This document shows, piece by piece, positions 35,633 through 47,604 of a stretch of 64,000 bases of DNA. Within the stretch, counting starts at the first letter, position 1. Each line of letters opens with the position of its first letter. The stretch is taken from the NCBI GenBank assembly GCA_017311315.1, contig CM029664.1, positions 37,923,939 through 37,987,938 on the forward strand, read 5' to 3'. The stretch is from Dendrocalamus latiflorus. Lineage: Eukaryota; Streptophyta; Magnoliopsida; Poales; Poaceae. The notes beneath the pieces are model-generated. The model was not told where the DNA came from, did not search any database, and saw only the letters and a program-made list of their open reading frames with translations. The translations under genes were made by a program, and so were the position numbers.

Positions 35633-36319
35633 AGGGAGAGCTCTCCTCGAATCTAAACTTGGCAAACTCCGAAGCAAAGGCGCAGGGCAGCACAGAGACA
35701 GAGGAAGAAGACTGACTCCCTGTCTCCCTCTCCTTCCACTCTTTCGCAACGCTGATTTCTTCTTCTTCTTCTTTGCAATGCAGGCCATTTACTATTCGTC
35801 ATGACGCCCACTAGCCCACGCGGCACGGAAGCAACCGCTGCGCCGCGAGGGCCCCGTGATTATGGATAGTTCAGGGGTGAGACCGCAAAACGCACGGGCT
35901 CCAGGATTCCCCTTTCTTTATTTTTCTGTGAACGAGAGAAAACGAAGGGAAAGGGAATTCGAGTGGAAAGGAGCGAAAGCAACCGCACCAGATCTCGAAA
36001 ATTCCCGCACGAACGCGGCTGGCAATGCGACGCCCACCACCGGCGCAGATCAGATGCGCACTCCCGATTCGAAACGCGGCGTCTGAATTGGAATGCAAGC
36101 TTCGTGCTAGTTGGAGCAGCAGGAGATTCGGTGGGAGAGGAGAGCGCGTACGACGAAGCGGCGGAAGAACTTGTGCTGGAGGTGGGCGCGGATGTGGGGG
36201 TGGGAGGCGAGGTGGGGCGGCACGGCGGAGCTGGCGCGGTACTCCGCCCACCGCGGGTCGCGCTCGTAGTCGTACGCCGCGGCCGCCGACGACCACGACG
36301 GTGAGGGCGCCTCGCCCAT
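30377..36319 (-). CDS. TMEM33/Pom33-family membrane protein (9 exons, 333 aa)
   Basis: Exons on the minus strand: 36319-36152, 33967-33856, 33752-33670, 32872-32747, 32651-32531, 32433-32349, 31863-31750, 31663-31624 and 30529-30377. All introns are GT-AG and the 1002 nt end at TAG. The N-terminus has YDYERDPRWAEY, typical of the plant family, followed by a Ser-rich linker. Hydrophobic segments lie at about 122-135, 142-162, 181-197 and 253-269. The C-terminus has LKLMYHSPFTAGYH and ends RWWFR. TMEM33/Pom33 proteins are ER and nuclear-envelope membrane proteins that help shape ER tubules and place nuclear pores in yeast and animals; the plant role is less clear. The start is the first ATG, with context GCAAAATGGG. 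No lesion is seen. Confidence 0.92.
31240..31552. mobile_element. MITE in the last intron of the TMEM33-like gene
   Basis: About 85 bp at the left (with 'agtataaggggtttgcttc' and 'acacctcttttagaaaagt') is the inverse of the right end ('gaagcaaacctcagtata'). The 313-bp element is AT-rich and non-coding. It sits between exons 8 and 9 and leaves the splice sites intact. Exact ends and duplication are uncertain. Confidence 0.72.
33968..36151 (-). other. Long first intron of the TMEM33-like gene with leader-like segment
   Basis: The distal part (33970-34990) is AT-rich. From about 35800 down to 35050 on the minus strand the sequence becomes C/T-rich, with a (CT)n tract and a donor-like CGCAG|GTTAGG at about 35520, resembling a 5' leader with intron. 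This could be an internal promoter or alternative first exon. It has no long convincing coding frame. Confidence 0.4.
35591..35629. repeat. (GA)n microsatellite
   Basis: About 19 uninterrupted GA units ((CT)n on the gene strand) lie inside intron 1 of the TMEM33-like gene. CT repeats are frequent in grass 5' leaders. Confidence 0.95.
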
Positions 36320-36619
36320 TTTGCTCCCGGCCCGGGGGCTGCGGCCTGCGGCAATTCGTTGTGTGCGCCACTCCACTCGGGTCGGGTGCGCAGCTGCTAG
36401 CCGCTCAACTCGAGGTGTCCCTCGCAGTGTTCTGGCCAGCTCGTGGGTTGATTTGTTTGTCCTTTTGACCAGTTCTGTGGTTGTACTGTCGTACATCCTA
36501 TACTGTGCTTGGAAGCATACATGCTACAAGTATTTTTTTTTAAGAAATATGCCCCTATAACGTTTTAAATTTTACTTCAAAATCCATTCGGCACCATAAA
36601 CTATAAAATCAAATATTTG
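36320..36619 (-). promoter_or_regulatory. 5' flank of the TMEM33-like gene
   Basis: GC-rich to about 36450, as expected for a housekeeping-type grass promoter, then AT-rich. No clear TATA box is visible. Confidence 0.45.
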
Positions 36620-36876
36620 GGGCCTGTTTGGTTGGTGCCTAACCTTGCCATGCCTAAGCTTAGGCAATATGTGGCTGCCACAGAAAGTGTGGCTAACAAA
36701 ATCGAAGCCACACTTATGGCAAAGTTTGGCAAGAAACTGAGTCTATGACGTGTGGGGCCGGGTGCTAAGAAAGTGTGACATACCACAGTTACGTCAGTGA
36801 ACCAAACAGCTACCTAAAAACTGTGGCACGCCTAACTTGTGGCTAGGCAACTTCTGGTCATGAACCAAACAGGCCC
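36620..36876. mobile_element. Tourist/PIF-like MITE, 257 bp
   Basis: Ends are GGGCCTGTTTGGTT and its inverse AACCAAACAGGCCC. The flanking TTG occurs at 36617-36619 and 36877-36879, a 3-bp duplication as made by PIF/Harbinger elements. It is non-coding and lies upstream of the TMEM33-like gene. Confidence 0.82.
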
Positions 36877-37338
36877 TTGATCTCCGAATATTGCAATCCA
36901 ATTTAAATAACATCTTGACCTGATTTCGCGTGGTGATATTACCCGTATGGCACGATAAGTGAGCGATTTTGCTATGTAATATGGCACGCTGGTTAAATTG
37001 GGTCGGTGACATATAGGGCCCATAATGCTTCTTCTCATCGTGCTCCCAGCTGTGCTTCCATGGCCACCACTCCTTATAGTTCCCTCGCTCCCTGTTTCGA
37101 TTAGGGGGAGAATGCTCTGTGGGCTTTACCTATCATTCACCTAAACTTAACTAGTATGTCATTCTACATGTTAAAATCACCTATTTATCACGCCATGTGG
37201 ACAATACTACTATCCGAAACCAGATCAGAGTGTTATTTGAATTGGATTGCAAAGTTTGGATAGTCAAATATTCGATTTCATAGTTCAGGATGCTGGACAA
37301 ACTTTCGAATAAATATTAAAATGCTATACTGTCTTTTT

Positions 37339-37865
37339 CCTTTTTTTTTCCGAGAACAGGTAAAAGGCTTTGCACGCCATCGCACTAAGCGGGAGACGAA
37401 ACAAGAGTTCTGAATAGCAATGCTAAAAACTCCAGGCCACGCTGTAGTTTAGCAGAAAAGAGCGAGACAGAAACAGAAAAGAAAAATGTGCTATTTGTGT
37501 AATTTACTATTTGGAAGAGTATGAAATCACCTACCAAGAAAGAACAGAATCTTAAAAGTCACCACCAACTCTAAACTACTGAAAGTCTGAAACTACTTTG
37601 TCGGATTGAAGCAAGCTCCCATGCACGCGAGGACAACCGCATCATCTCGCATGCTTTGCAAAGAGACTGGAGAGCTGCGAAGCACAAGCATACACTGCTG
37701 CCTCTCCCGTCGAAAAACTCGGGCGTTCGTTCGTCTCTTTCCAGTTTCCACAGGCACCAAACAGTTGGGATTACCAGGGAATCGTAGCCACGTCTGCAGG
37801 CTTTGGCTATTTGCTTTCTTGCCTCTATCCACCAGTCCTCCCTCTCGCTTTTTCCGCTCTCTACA
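37339..37865 (-). pseudogene. 3' remnant of a LINE retrotransposon
   Basis: On the minus strand, WWIEARKQIAKACRRGYDSL, then a frameshift into TNARVFRRE, matches the C-terminal zinc-knuckle region after plant LINE reverse transcriptase ('RRGFDSLVxLVxWxLWKERNARVF'). About 250 bp of 3' UTR follows, ending in a short poly-A tract (poly-T at 37344-37352 on plus). This is a typical 5'-truncated LINE insertion, and it is broken. Confidence 0.75.
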
Positions 37866-37948
37866 TGTAAACTCCGTGTAACCATATATAAAAATTCTAA
37901 AAGATTAATAAAAATTACCATATGTAGAAAAAGTGGCATTCCATAACC

Positions 37949-38048
37949 ATGTAAAATTTTAAATTCAAACTCAATCGTATTTGAAAGATATAAAATTGAC
38001 AAGCAATGGAATAAATAGTGATGAGCATTGAAATCACTATTCATACAA
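37949..38048. repeat. Left part of a hairpin element split by LTR copy B
   Basis: About 60 bp (with 'gtaaaattttaaattcaaac') is the inverse of 39796-39857. Before the LTR inserted, the two arms were separated by only about 45 bp, so this was a compact foldback repeat. Confidence 0.65.
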
Positions 38049-39789
38049 TGAGAGACCATGTGGAGGTCATCCCGTGTGAATGATGAGTAATTGACATCGG
38101 TTTAGGTGAGTCGAGTTTGGTTTGGGTGGTTCGGACCTTGACGTTGCGTGGTGCAATCGGGCTCGGTCGGACTTGGTCAAACTTGGTCGTATGGATTAGG
38201 ATGCATATTCTGCGATTCGACAGGTTTGGACTTCATCTTGGTAAGTATGATATTATTTATGCTTTCATGTATCGAGCAGTGCTATTTGACGTGTTTCTTG
38301 TCTGTGTGGCTGCAGGACGTTGAGGCGGAGCCGTGGTGAGACACGAGGTGACCGGACTAGACACGGGCGGTGTCGAGGTCAGAACGGTAGGGATGTGTCG
38401 AAGACGGTGGAGACTCGAGGTGGTTGCGAGGCTTGGACGACAAGGAGCGCGGAAGCTTCCCGGAAGGTGCAGGAGGGGCGAAACGGGAATTTCGCAAGGC
38501 TGCACAAGCGGGAGCGGGCTCCGTTGGATTTAGCCGGCGTAACGGGTTGGAGACCCGTTAGCAAGGGGCTATAAAATAGGATTGGAGGGGCTGCATGCCT
38601 CCACATGGCTTTGGGAGAGAGTTAGGGTTTCCATTGAGTCAAAAGAGGCTTTGGGAGGTTGGTTTCTCCTTTGCTCTTTAGTGGGTGAGAGTTGGTGTTG
38701 AATGCAGAGCATGTCCCCTTCGTAGCTGTCTTCCTCTGTTGTGTTCCTGAGTGGGTTCTTGATTGTGAGAGAGGAGGAGAGGTGTTGAGCCATCATGTAA
38801 TCAAACATCTTGTTCTAATGTCCATGTGTATGGAGACGTAGCTCTCTGTAATCCTTGTAATTTCAAATGAGAAATCTGAAGTTTGCTTCTGCTCTTGCCA
38901 GTTTCCTTCGATGCTCTCTGTAGTGATTTTGTGAGTTTTTCGATTTTTGAGTTGTTTCTTGCTGGGAATGCCCAAAATGGGTTGCTCTGTGATGGGATGA
39001 TGCCTCAAGATTATTTGATCGAGTTTCCCCAGAACAAACTTCGAGTAATCTCAGAGTCTCCATTTTGAGCCTTCTCTGTTCATCTTTTACACCTCTAGGG
39101 TTTTGGTCCAGATCTTGATTCCCTTGAGGAAACGACTTGATTTTTGGTCTAAGAAGTCCTTTGGTTATTGCCTTCATGTCTGCAAAATTTCATTTGCCAA
39201 GGATTTGAGTTCATAGAGAAATTGGATTTTGTTGTTGGCTCTACAGGTTCTTCAGTTCTTTCTAGGGTTTGGTGAAATCTCTTGATTTCCTTCACAAGAT
39301 TGCCTGAAAATTGGTCTGGAGGATCCTATAGCTATTGCTAATATATTCCCAAAGTTTCATGGCCTAGAAATCAGTGGTTGAATGGGAATTTGTTTTTGTT
39401 GAAAGTCTTCTGTAGCTTTTCAGTCCTAGGGCAAAATCTGAAATTTCTCCTCTTGAGTTGGATTTGGTTGATTCCCTAGATTCTCCTGGCTATTCTAGTT
39501 ATTTTCTTATCCTTCTTGATCTTCATGATTTCCCAGTAAGTTTATGATCTCTCATACAATCTCTCTTTCATAGCTCTCAATAGTCATTTAACAGAGGTTG
39601 TTTGCGAGTGTTCATTCTTGCATGATTCAGTTTTTCCTCCCTATTTTAGTGAGTCTCCAGTGAGTTGTTGATTGGCCTTTCATAGCACCAGTTGCTATTG
39701 GAAGTAAGTTTTCAAGTGGTACTTTTAAGGGGACGTGATTCAGAAGGATCGACATTCACCCCCCCCTCTGTCGCCATTTCGGTCCAACA
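38049..39789 (+). mobile_element. Solo copia LTR (family copy B)
   Basis: It starts TGAGAGACCATGTGG and ends GGTCCAACA, matching copies A and C. Length is 1741 bp. The flanks TACAA and TACTA agree at 4 of 5 positions, a slightly eroded target duplication. A TATA box CTATAAAATAGG is at about 38569. No primer site or gag follows, so it is a solo LTR. It sits in the loop of a small hairpin repeat. Confidence 0.85.
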
Positions 39790-40079
39790 TACTAAATTTG
39801 TCTTTTTCATATATTTCAAATATGATTGAGTTTGGCCATAAAATTTTACAAGATTATAGAATATTCACCTATACTACTGGTAGTAAAGTGGCATTTAAAT
39901 GCCATCACAAAGATGGAAATTGTGTTATTTCATGTAAAAGACCTCACAGTTAAGGCATTTGTACAATTACACCCTTGCTTCACAACTATATTAATTATTG
40001 AAAGATCGAATATGGCAATAGAGTGGGGGGTAAATGGTGCTTTCTTTTTTTCTCCCAAGTATCCAACACTTCCTCACTC
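39790..40079. other. Right part of the interrupted hairpin element and flank
   Basis: The first 70 bp contain the inverted arm matching 37949-38013. The rest is AT-rich with no gene. Confidence 0.5.
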
Positions 40080-42060
40080 CAATAGCTACAAATCTATCAA
40101 AATTAGGATGAGAAACCACCACCAAACAAGCAAGAGAAGCTGCTGAAATTTTTGAAGAAGAATCAGCAAAATCAGAAGTACCATTGTTTGCACTGCGGTA
40201 CTTTCGATTTCTCGAAGTACCTTTGTTTGCACTGTGGTACTTCCTTTTGTCCGTGAACGGTAATTTCAGCCCAAGTTCAAAACCAAGAATCAATGGAACT
40301 TTTGATCCGTAAATCCAAATGATATAAAATTTTGCAGAGATCTTCTCTATGGTATTGTGAACCTGTTCCAACAAACGGTCATAAAACTTATGGCCAAAGT
40401 TGAGACCTTTTTCAGTTTGCTAGAAGGTTGTAGCAAAACCAAGTCAAAACTAAAATAGGTAAATACAAATTGCTCGTGGTATGAAGATGGCTAAGAAGGG
40501 TCTAGATGTATTCCTATATATCACAACAAATTAGTTCACCACAGAAACTAAGCTAAAAACACTCGGATCAAAAGATGGACGAAAGATGCCAAAGTTACGC
40601 AAAATTGGATTTTCTCGTGAATCTTGCTATCAAAATGCCTAGATGGGTGGAGATATATTTTCAAGGATTATCTCCATCTCTTACACGTTCTTAGCATAGC
40701 AAAATCATAATAAGGAAAGAAGAGAGATCAAAACCAACCAAAAGTTAAGCATATCAAGCAAAAACAAGAGAGACTCAAGAGTTACAAAAAAATAAATATA
40801 TTGCTTATTTGAGAAGGTAGAATTTACAGCTACTCCACCTTAGAGGACAAAGAGCACCCAAGATACTCACTCTCAAACTCTAATCCTAAACCTAGAGAAG
40901 AGAGTACAAGAGATGGGTTGGATGGTTAACCTTACATATCTCCATCCCAACCCCATTTTATATGTGGGCAACCGGCCACCCATTTTTCTTAGTGGATCCT
41001 ATCCACTATTAAAATAGAAAAAACCTGTTAACCCCACACACACGGGTTTTACTCATACAAGATTACTTATGTACGCTTTTCAAAGCGCATAAGTTCATAT
41101 CCGCTAAATCGTTAGCCTTGATCCGCCTTGATAAAACTAGCTCCACCTTGATCTAAACCTCTCTCCAACGCATCGTCCAAGCGCTATGGTTTTGATCCAA
41201 AATGATTTTCGATATTTTGGTCAAACTACCAAAATACGCTTTTTTGACCCGGTCATCACCAACCACTACAAGCAATCATTATGCTTACCACGTGTAGGTG
41301 CACAACTAGCTTGCCACATGTCGCCAAGTCTCTCCCATCTCGGTTCCACAGAACCATGGCTTATTTGGCCCGTGCAAGCCACATAGCACCATCTCGCCGT
41401 TCGAACTCGCCTTCAACATTTCCCGCCTTTCTCGTGCTATGCTTGAGCTCATCGTCTCACCCAGCATCCTCCATCATTCTGGGCCTTAACTCCTCCGTGA
41501 GCCTAGCCCCGATCATCACCGTTGATCACAGTTGACTCCAAAGAGACCCTGCATATTCAAAGATAAAGAAATCGTTTTTGGGTACAAGTTCTTCATAACT
41601 TGACCTACATTAGTCAAAACATGCATCATGTAATCTTAATCCAATGACCCAAGTCATCCCAACTCAATCCATGACCCTAATCCTAAAACCCTATTTTTCT
41701 GGAAAGATCGGTGGTACCGCACTTAACATGCTGATACTACCGCTCCCCAAAGTGGTACTTCCGCACCTAGCAAACCCGAACTAGACCTCTCTGAAAAAAC
41801 GTATCGCAACTTAGAGCAAAACTACCGTTTGAGCGGAAATATCACGTTCATAACGTCGGTACTACTGCTTAACGGTACTACCGCATAAACACATACGGTA
41901 CTTCTGATTTTCTTGACACTTCTAGAAAACAGTCCAAACCAAATGCAACATTTGTAAAAACACTTAACCACTCTATGAAACTTGTCATGGTTCATCACAA
42001 TAATATCTTAGACCTTCTCACATAGTCCTTCAATCTCTCTCTTGATGAACCCATTAGCAA
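40080..42060 (-). mobile_element. Decayed LTR (SIRE/Maximus-like), minus orientation
   Basis: The sequence at about 40570-41000, read on the minus strand, matches the text at 63400-63850, including 'gatctcttctctcc', 'ttttgctatg..ttaag' and 'ggttgggatggaga'-type stretches. Recurring 'ggtactaccgc' motifs are also typical of such LTRs. I could not place the ends. Open frames within are not genes. Confidence 0.5.
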
Positions 42061-42825
42061 TTCTTTAAAATACAAATTGGAGGTGGTTTTAGAAGAGGAA
42101 GGGAGAATTTTGCAAAGAGAGGTCCAAATGGTCAAAAGAGGGTTGCAAAGAGCTGAACATGAAAATGACAATTTTGCACAGAAACTTCATATCAATCACT
42201 AGTGGAAAATCCAACCATTGGTGGGAAATAGGAATCAAGTTTCTAGGACTAGTCAGCTCGGTTCACAAAGTACAAGGGCGATGGATGCAAAATTGCAAAT
42301 CCTAACAGTAATAAGGAGATTTGGGTGCTATCGCCATTGCGCTATTCATTTCAGATGGAGGAAGAGGAGAAGAGGAGGCGTTGTTACCTGGTGGTGACTG
42401 GACGAGGCGCACCGACGCGAAGCCCATGCGCCTATTGCCGCCTTCGAGCGCCCAGTGCTGCATCGAGGCTCCAGTGCCACCGCACCTTGCCTGCCTAGAT
42501 GCGCCTGTGTCCACTTGGGACCGGCTTTAACCACCTAGGTGGGTCGAGTGCTCACGGCGCTAACTATGTCCGCGTCGTGGAGTTCGGCCTGTGCCCAGCA
42601 CCTAGGCGTCCTAGGCCACCACCTAGAATAACACTAGGTAAATCGCTTCGAAATAGCTAAGAAAAATCTATTTTATGTATGTATTTATTTAAGAGAACCC
42701 ATAAATCATAAACCAGCCTACAAGCTTACACGCATCTGCGTTGGAGCATCCAACTTTACAATCTGACAAAGCTTTTCGAATGATGGCAGACATCACGAAT
42801 GATGGCAGACATCACAAATACTTCA
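42061..42825. other. Unassigned transposon-like sequence
   Basis: It includes a CACTAGTGGAAAA motif near 42197 that resembles a CACTA terminus, then GC-rich text with 'ccacctaggtgg' and 'cctaggcgtcctagg' palindromes at 42530-42620. No gene was recognised. Confidence 0.35.
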
Positions 42826-44177
42826 TAGACGGTTCATTATCATAGACGGTTTGTATTAAAAACCGTCTGTGATATGTTTCCCGCCTTGCAATTCCCCAAA
42901 ATTTCATAATTTCCCGCGTGAGTCCGAGTAGGATTCAGTTTTGAGACACCTTCAGTAAAATGGACATAACTTTTGCATACGGTGTTCGTTTTCGACGTTC
43001 TTGTACTAGTCGCCCTCCAAGACCCAGAAAATCAGCTATCTTTGGACCTAAACCTGCATCGCAAGTTTTTGATTTCTGTTTTTTCCCTTTTTCTTGGTCT
43101 CCCTTTTGGAATTTGGATTTTGCTTCAACTAAAAAGTTGTAGATATCATCGAAACCTTTCAAATGAGTATATATAAGCCATATAAAACTTTGCTATTTTA
43201 TCTTTTCAGACTAGCTGTTTATATTGCATCGGTATATAAAATTTTGTGCTCTAATTCACAGACGGTTGGCATATAGAACCGTCTGTGATATTCATTCATC
43301 ACAGACGGTTCTAGCTACCAACCGTCTGTGATAATCTGACCGCTGGGCCCATCGATCCTCCTCAACCCAATCCTAGCCAATAGAAATCCACCAATTCTCA
43401 CCCCATGGATCGTAGCTCTGCCTCTCCGTCCCTGCGCCAAAAAATTTCGCACTCCCTCCCCTATAAATAATCACCAGAACCCAGCCTCCTTGTTGTTCTC
43501 CTCCTCCTTACTGTTCTCCTACTCCTCCTCCTTGACCCATACCATAATAGCCCCACGAAGCAGACGATGCACAAGATAGCGCTCAATCAACGCCGACGAT
43601 GGTGGGCGTCAAAGACATCCAGCTCGTGCGCTGCATCAGGAGCGAGAAGGCCTAGGCATAGAGGATCTTTGCTTTTCTATGTTCTTGTTGTGTTAGCTAG
43701 ATGGGCAACATGTTTGTTGTTTTGGGATATTGTAATGGTAGGCTCTAATATTAATAAAAATAAAATGTGTACTGTGTTTCATACTATATTTGCTTGTTTT
43801 CATTTCAATTAATTGATTTGCGAAATGGATGTTTTATGTTTGTGAAATGAATTGAGATGTGAATTGGATGTATACATGTACATGTTGATCTGCTTGTTTC
43901 AGAGAGTATGACTAGCATTTCCTGAGGCTAGCCAATAAACAGAAATAGATTTAGGGGTAGAAGAAAATAGCATAGACAGTTTCTAACTAAAAACTGTTTG
44001 TGCTAGATATTACAGACGGTTTTAGTTAAAAATCGTCTGTGATATTTACACCACAGATGGTTCGAAAGCCGTCTGTGATGAACTCGTATCATTACTGACT
44101 CATAAATTCAGACGGCTCACAAAACCGTCTGTGATGCCGTTTCTGAACCGTCTGTAATACGGTTTTGTGTAGTAGTG
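42826..44177. mobile_element. Non-autonomous CACTA (En/Spm-like) element
   Basis: The right terminus at 44177 reads CACTACTACACAAAACCG on the minus strand, a CACTA end. Subterminal repeats of AACCGTCTGTGAT and its inverse occur repeatedly at 42826-42873, 43258-43335 and 44010-44160, as in CACTA elements. The left CACTA end was not found, so it is truncated or begins further left. The interior holds a CTATAAATAA TATA-like motif near 43461 but no transposase. Confidence 0.75.
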
Positions 44178-46640
44178 TAAACTTGGTGAATGTTTTAGTT
44201 CATTGTAGGAATATTTCTTTCAGGGGCATTGGGAATGGGGTTACATGGGCCTTTGTTTAGTTCAGACTACTTGATTATGGCAAACTTGTATCTTACTACC
44301 AAATGTGTAGTAACACTGGTTTGTTTTATATGGGAACAAAGTGGCGGTTGTTATATCACAGTAATGACTGATGACTTGGCCGACATTTTAGCTGAATTAG
44401 ATCAGCTTATCGTTTAGTTTTGGCTTAATATTATCAATTCTAGTGGATTTTGATCTAGTTATTTTATGCAAACACGTTGTTTAAAAATATCAAGGAAAAG
44501 TTGATAAATTGATGTACTTGATAATTAGTACAAAAAGCTACTGGTTTCTGGTCAGTTTCTGACCAAGTTGAACTTAGTGTTTGGGTGAATACCCTTGCTA
44601 GCTGCTCTGGAACCATCAAACCTGACAGTAAACTGGTATTGGCCGATCTTTGGGAATGAGGCTTAAGATGGATCTTAAAACCTTGCACCAAAGATATACC
44701 TATATCAGTTATAGTATTGCATCATCTGCTATTAGATATTAAGGGCAAGGTCTTGTAATGTTTTCTCTTGAACTTCCTTTGATTAGTACGCGCAGAACCA
44801 ACCTTTGGACTGGACATTGCTATAGAATTTATGCGGTTGTGCTATTAGAATATCTGACCTAATTATGAGCTCTTACAGTTGTTAGTCCTGAGTTTTGTTC
44901 TAACTTGTTTCATAGGATCCTCTTAGGGGTGGAAGAGATCCATTGGTTGAAGATGTCTGTTAATCATGCTGACAATGCAATTGCATGTGAAAAGATTGCT
45001 TTGGCACCACTCCAAGGCCCCTGGTTTTCGAGTGGCAATTACAGTTGGCCTGTCAAATTAGTCCCTTCTAGAAGGTAGCTGCTGTTCACACATCAATCTT
45101 TTGCTGCTCTTTCCCTGTTAGAATAATTTTTGCACGGTTATGATTTGCTACGATTCTCATCGATTCTAAGAAGGTACAAATGGCGTCTAATTGTTCAAAT
45201 GCCAATATTTTCTTATACTAAAGTTCTAGATCTTCTGGTATGGGATTATGATGAGATGCTCTATTTGAGAACAGAGAACTTATTCTCAATCACCATTAAA
45301 ATTGACTTGGAACTCTTTGTTATCCGTTTGTTATTCAATCTACAAAAAAGGAAAATAGAAAAACATGCCCATTTTGATAATTTATTGAATGTATACCTGG
45401 ACAGTTGAAACTATGGTCTTTTAGAACTTTTATAATCTATATTCCATTTCACGCCAGACGCATTAGAAAAATATTTGTTTATTCTTCCGCCTGCCGTTCT
45501 TTCCTTCCAAATAAAGGTTTGAAAATTTTGTGGTGATATATATGATACAACTGACTTAAAAGACCCACCATTTGTCTAATAAACGTTTGGAAATTTTGTT
45601 GCATAGAGTATTTTGGTGGTCGGTTCTTCATTAGTTGATGAACAATATAATATAAATCCTTTAACATTTATCCTTATCACATTATTTCAGTAAGATATTG
45701 CTAGAAAAGAAAGGGGGCAGTCTGAACGCTCCTAACTCTGAAGTACACATGTAGCCTATAAAAATCAGTTTCCACATTCAGTACTATATATCTAATATCT
45801 ATACGAACAGAATGGTTTAATTTGCATATTAATGAGATTTCTACTTATTTTTAAAAGGTTTATATGCAGATATTATTTCGAAGCCATTTGTTTGCTAGAT
45901 ATCTAACGTATTGCATGGCCACGCATGCATCTGTGTATTTTGGGCCTTCTGAGGAAAGGATGCTGGGGGAAGTCGTTGGTCACTTGGTTGGATTGGATTG
46001 GATATTTGGATCAGTCAAGATAAACCTCTTTCCTCTTCTTTCCTGGCATGTTGGCCCTGTATAGCTCTATCCGGAACTTGTAGCTGGTATGCAATACAAG
46101 AGGAAGAAGCTACATGATTGGAAACCACACACTTTATTTTTTGCTAAGTTGTGCATGATGTTGTATTTTATATCACTAACAAAGGCTTGTAGCCATGTCT
46201 TCTGTAATATTATGATTTGTGTAAAACACAAAACTAGAATATTACTATCTATAGCTAATCTAAAAGTTCATGCTATATTGAGATTATTGTAGCAAGATAT
46301 TTTTGCAATATTTTCTAATGCGTCAGGATATTGTAGCAAGTGCCCACTCTTTGACTCTTCCGGTTTAAGTTTCTCGAGTGTATGTTCTTTGAGTTTTTGG
46401 TTAGCGTGTTTGGTCATACATGTACTGTTTTGTGATGGATGATTGTGACTCTTGACAGTATTATACTTTTGTGCTGTGATATTGCTGCTGGTTTGCTGGT
46501 TGTGCTCGTGCTTGGTCTTGAATTCTCATGTGTAATTGTGTATTGTTCATATTATTTTTACCTAGTACTTTTTAGGTGCCTTCTCAAATCTCAATATGAT
46601 ATCAACTGCAGACTTTTGAGATGGGTTTGTGCTCTTTTTC
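44178..46640. other. No recognised gene
   Basis: AT-rich sequence with several short plus-strand frames (for example 44229-44417 and 45864-46064) that match nothing I know and lack clear splice context. It may include remains of a host gene or UTR, but I cannot support a call. Confidence 0.5.
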
Positions 46641-47086
46641 AGGCGACACCATAGAGAATTAGAGATGATGGATTTCTGAAGACTCCGAGTGATCATTGTG
46701 TGCGTTGTGAGATCTCCCAATGGAAACCCGAACAAAGCACCGTACCGGTAAGTGGGAGAATGCACCGAAACATCAAGCTGGAAAACATGAAGCGGATGGC
46801 ACAACTATACCGTCTTATTTGTAATATCCATCACATGAGGGTTGCACACACCGTCAAGACCTAAGGTTACAGGCATGATCATGACATCACGGGACAGGCA
46901 GGGAAAGTCGAGATTCATAATTCATAGCATATCATGGAGACCGCTATGCAAGCCCCATTTCTGTCGCTGCCATTCAGTTTTTGGCTGCTGCCGGCTTGCT
47001 GCTCTTTACCTGCTTTCACGTGAAAAACACCAAATCATCACGAAAAGAACACGCAAGGTAATGGCAATAAGGATCTCACTATGAAA

Positions 47087-47254
47087 TCAACTGCAGGTTT
47101 GTACCTTCTTCTTAGGCTCCCGGGGCTTCTGCTCAGCCTTCTTGACGCCGCCCTTGGCCGCCGCTGGCTTCGTCGCTGTATCACTGGGCTTGGCTGCAGG
47201 TTCCTTGGCCTCTCCTGCAAGTCCGGTGGGCTTCACGGCCTTCAAGGATGCCAT
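47087..47254 (-). CDS. Small Lys/Ala/Pro-rich protein, 55 aa (unrecognised)
   Basis: ATG at 47254 and TGA at 47087. The product begins MASLKAVKPTG and is dominated by Lys, Ala, Pro and Glu, with AAKPS / KPAAAKGG repeats and a PREPKKKVQTC end. It has no signal peptide or membrane segment. A TATA box lies about 90 bp upstream and the leader is clean, so transcription is plausible. The AAG|GTACAA near the end could instead be a splice donor, giving a longer protein with exons at lower coordinates; I found no clear second exon. The first four codons, leader and promoter are duplicated at 49710-50043. The function is unknown. Confidence 0.55.
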   Translation of the reverse strand: MASLKAVKPTGLAGEAKEPAAKPSDTATKPAAAKGGVKKAEQKPREPKKKVQTCS

Positions 47255-47574
47255 TCTTCTTATGCTACTGTGTTCTAACACTAGGGAAGGCTCAGAAGCT
47301 TAAGCAGCTGTGGACTTGATGAACTGGAAGCGGATGTAAGGAGGTATTTATAGGCCGTGTTCTTTGATCTCCGAAGTGTGCAGAATACAAATCCTGTATG
47401 TGCAAGAATAAAGGCGTCCTGAATTATTATAGCTTGTTTAGTACGAAGCAAGTGATGGCACGGTGCAGCTGGGTTCTTTTTTACAGAATTGGATGCCAGG
47501 TATGATGCGAGCTACCGGACGTGAAGTTTGCTATTGGAAATGCTTGAGGCCTGTTATTCCGTGAGCCGTTACGC
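47241..47574 (-). repeat. Promoter segment R1 (original copy)
   Basis: These 334 bp, covering the first codons, leader, TATA box and upstream region of the 55-aa gene, are repeated in the same orientation at 49710-50043. Both copies end at the same GTTACGC. Confidence 0.9.
47345..47352 (-). promoter_or_regulatory. TATA box of the 55-aa gene
   Basis: TATAAATA on the minus strand, about 90 bp upstream of the ATG and embedded in GGCCTATAAATACCTCC, an excellent plant TATA context. Confidence 0.75.
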
Positions 47575-47604
47575 TTTAAAGTTAAAGATAATTACCTATT
47601 TTTT

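Noticed and set aside
35324..35804. Frames of 89-154 aa within intron 1 of the TMEM33-like gene
   Set aside because: Low-complexity Leu/Ser/Arg-Glu text from a CT/GA tract; treated as possible leader, not as a protein gene.
44229..45408. Short plus-strand frames of 62-92 aa
   Set aside because: No known domain, no splice context linking them, and AT-rich composition as in the flanks; cannot be supported.
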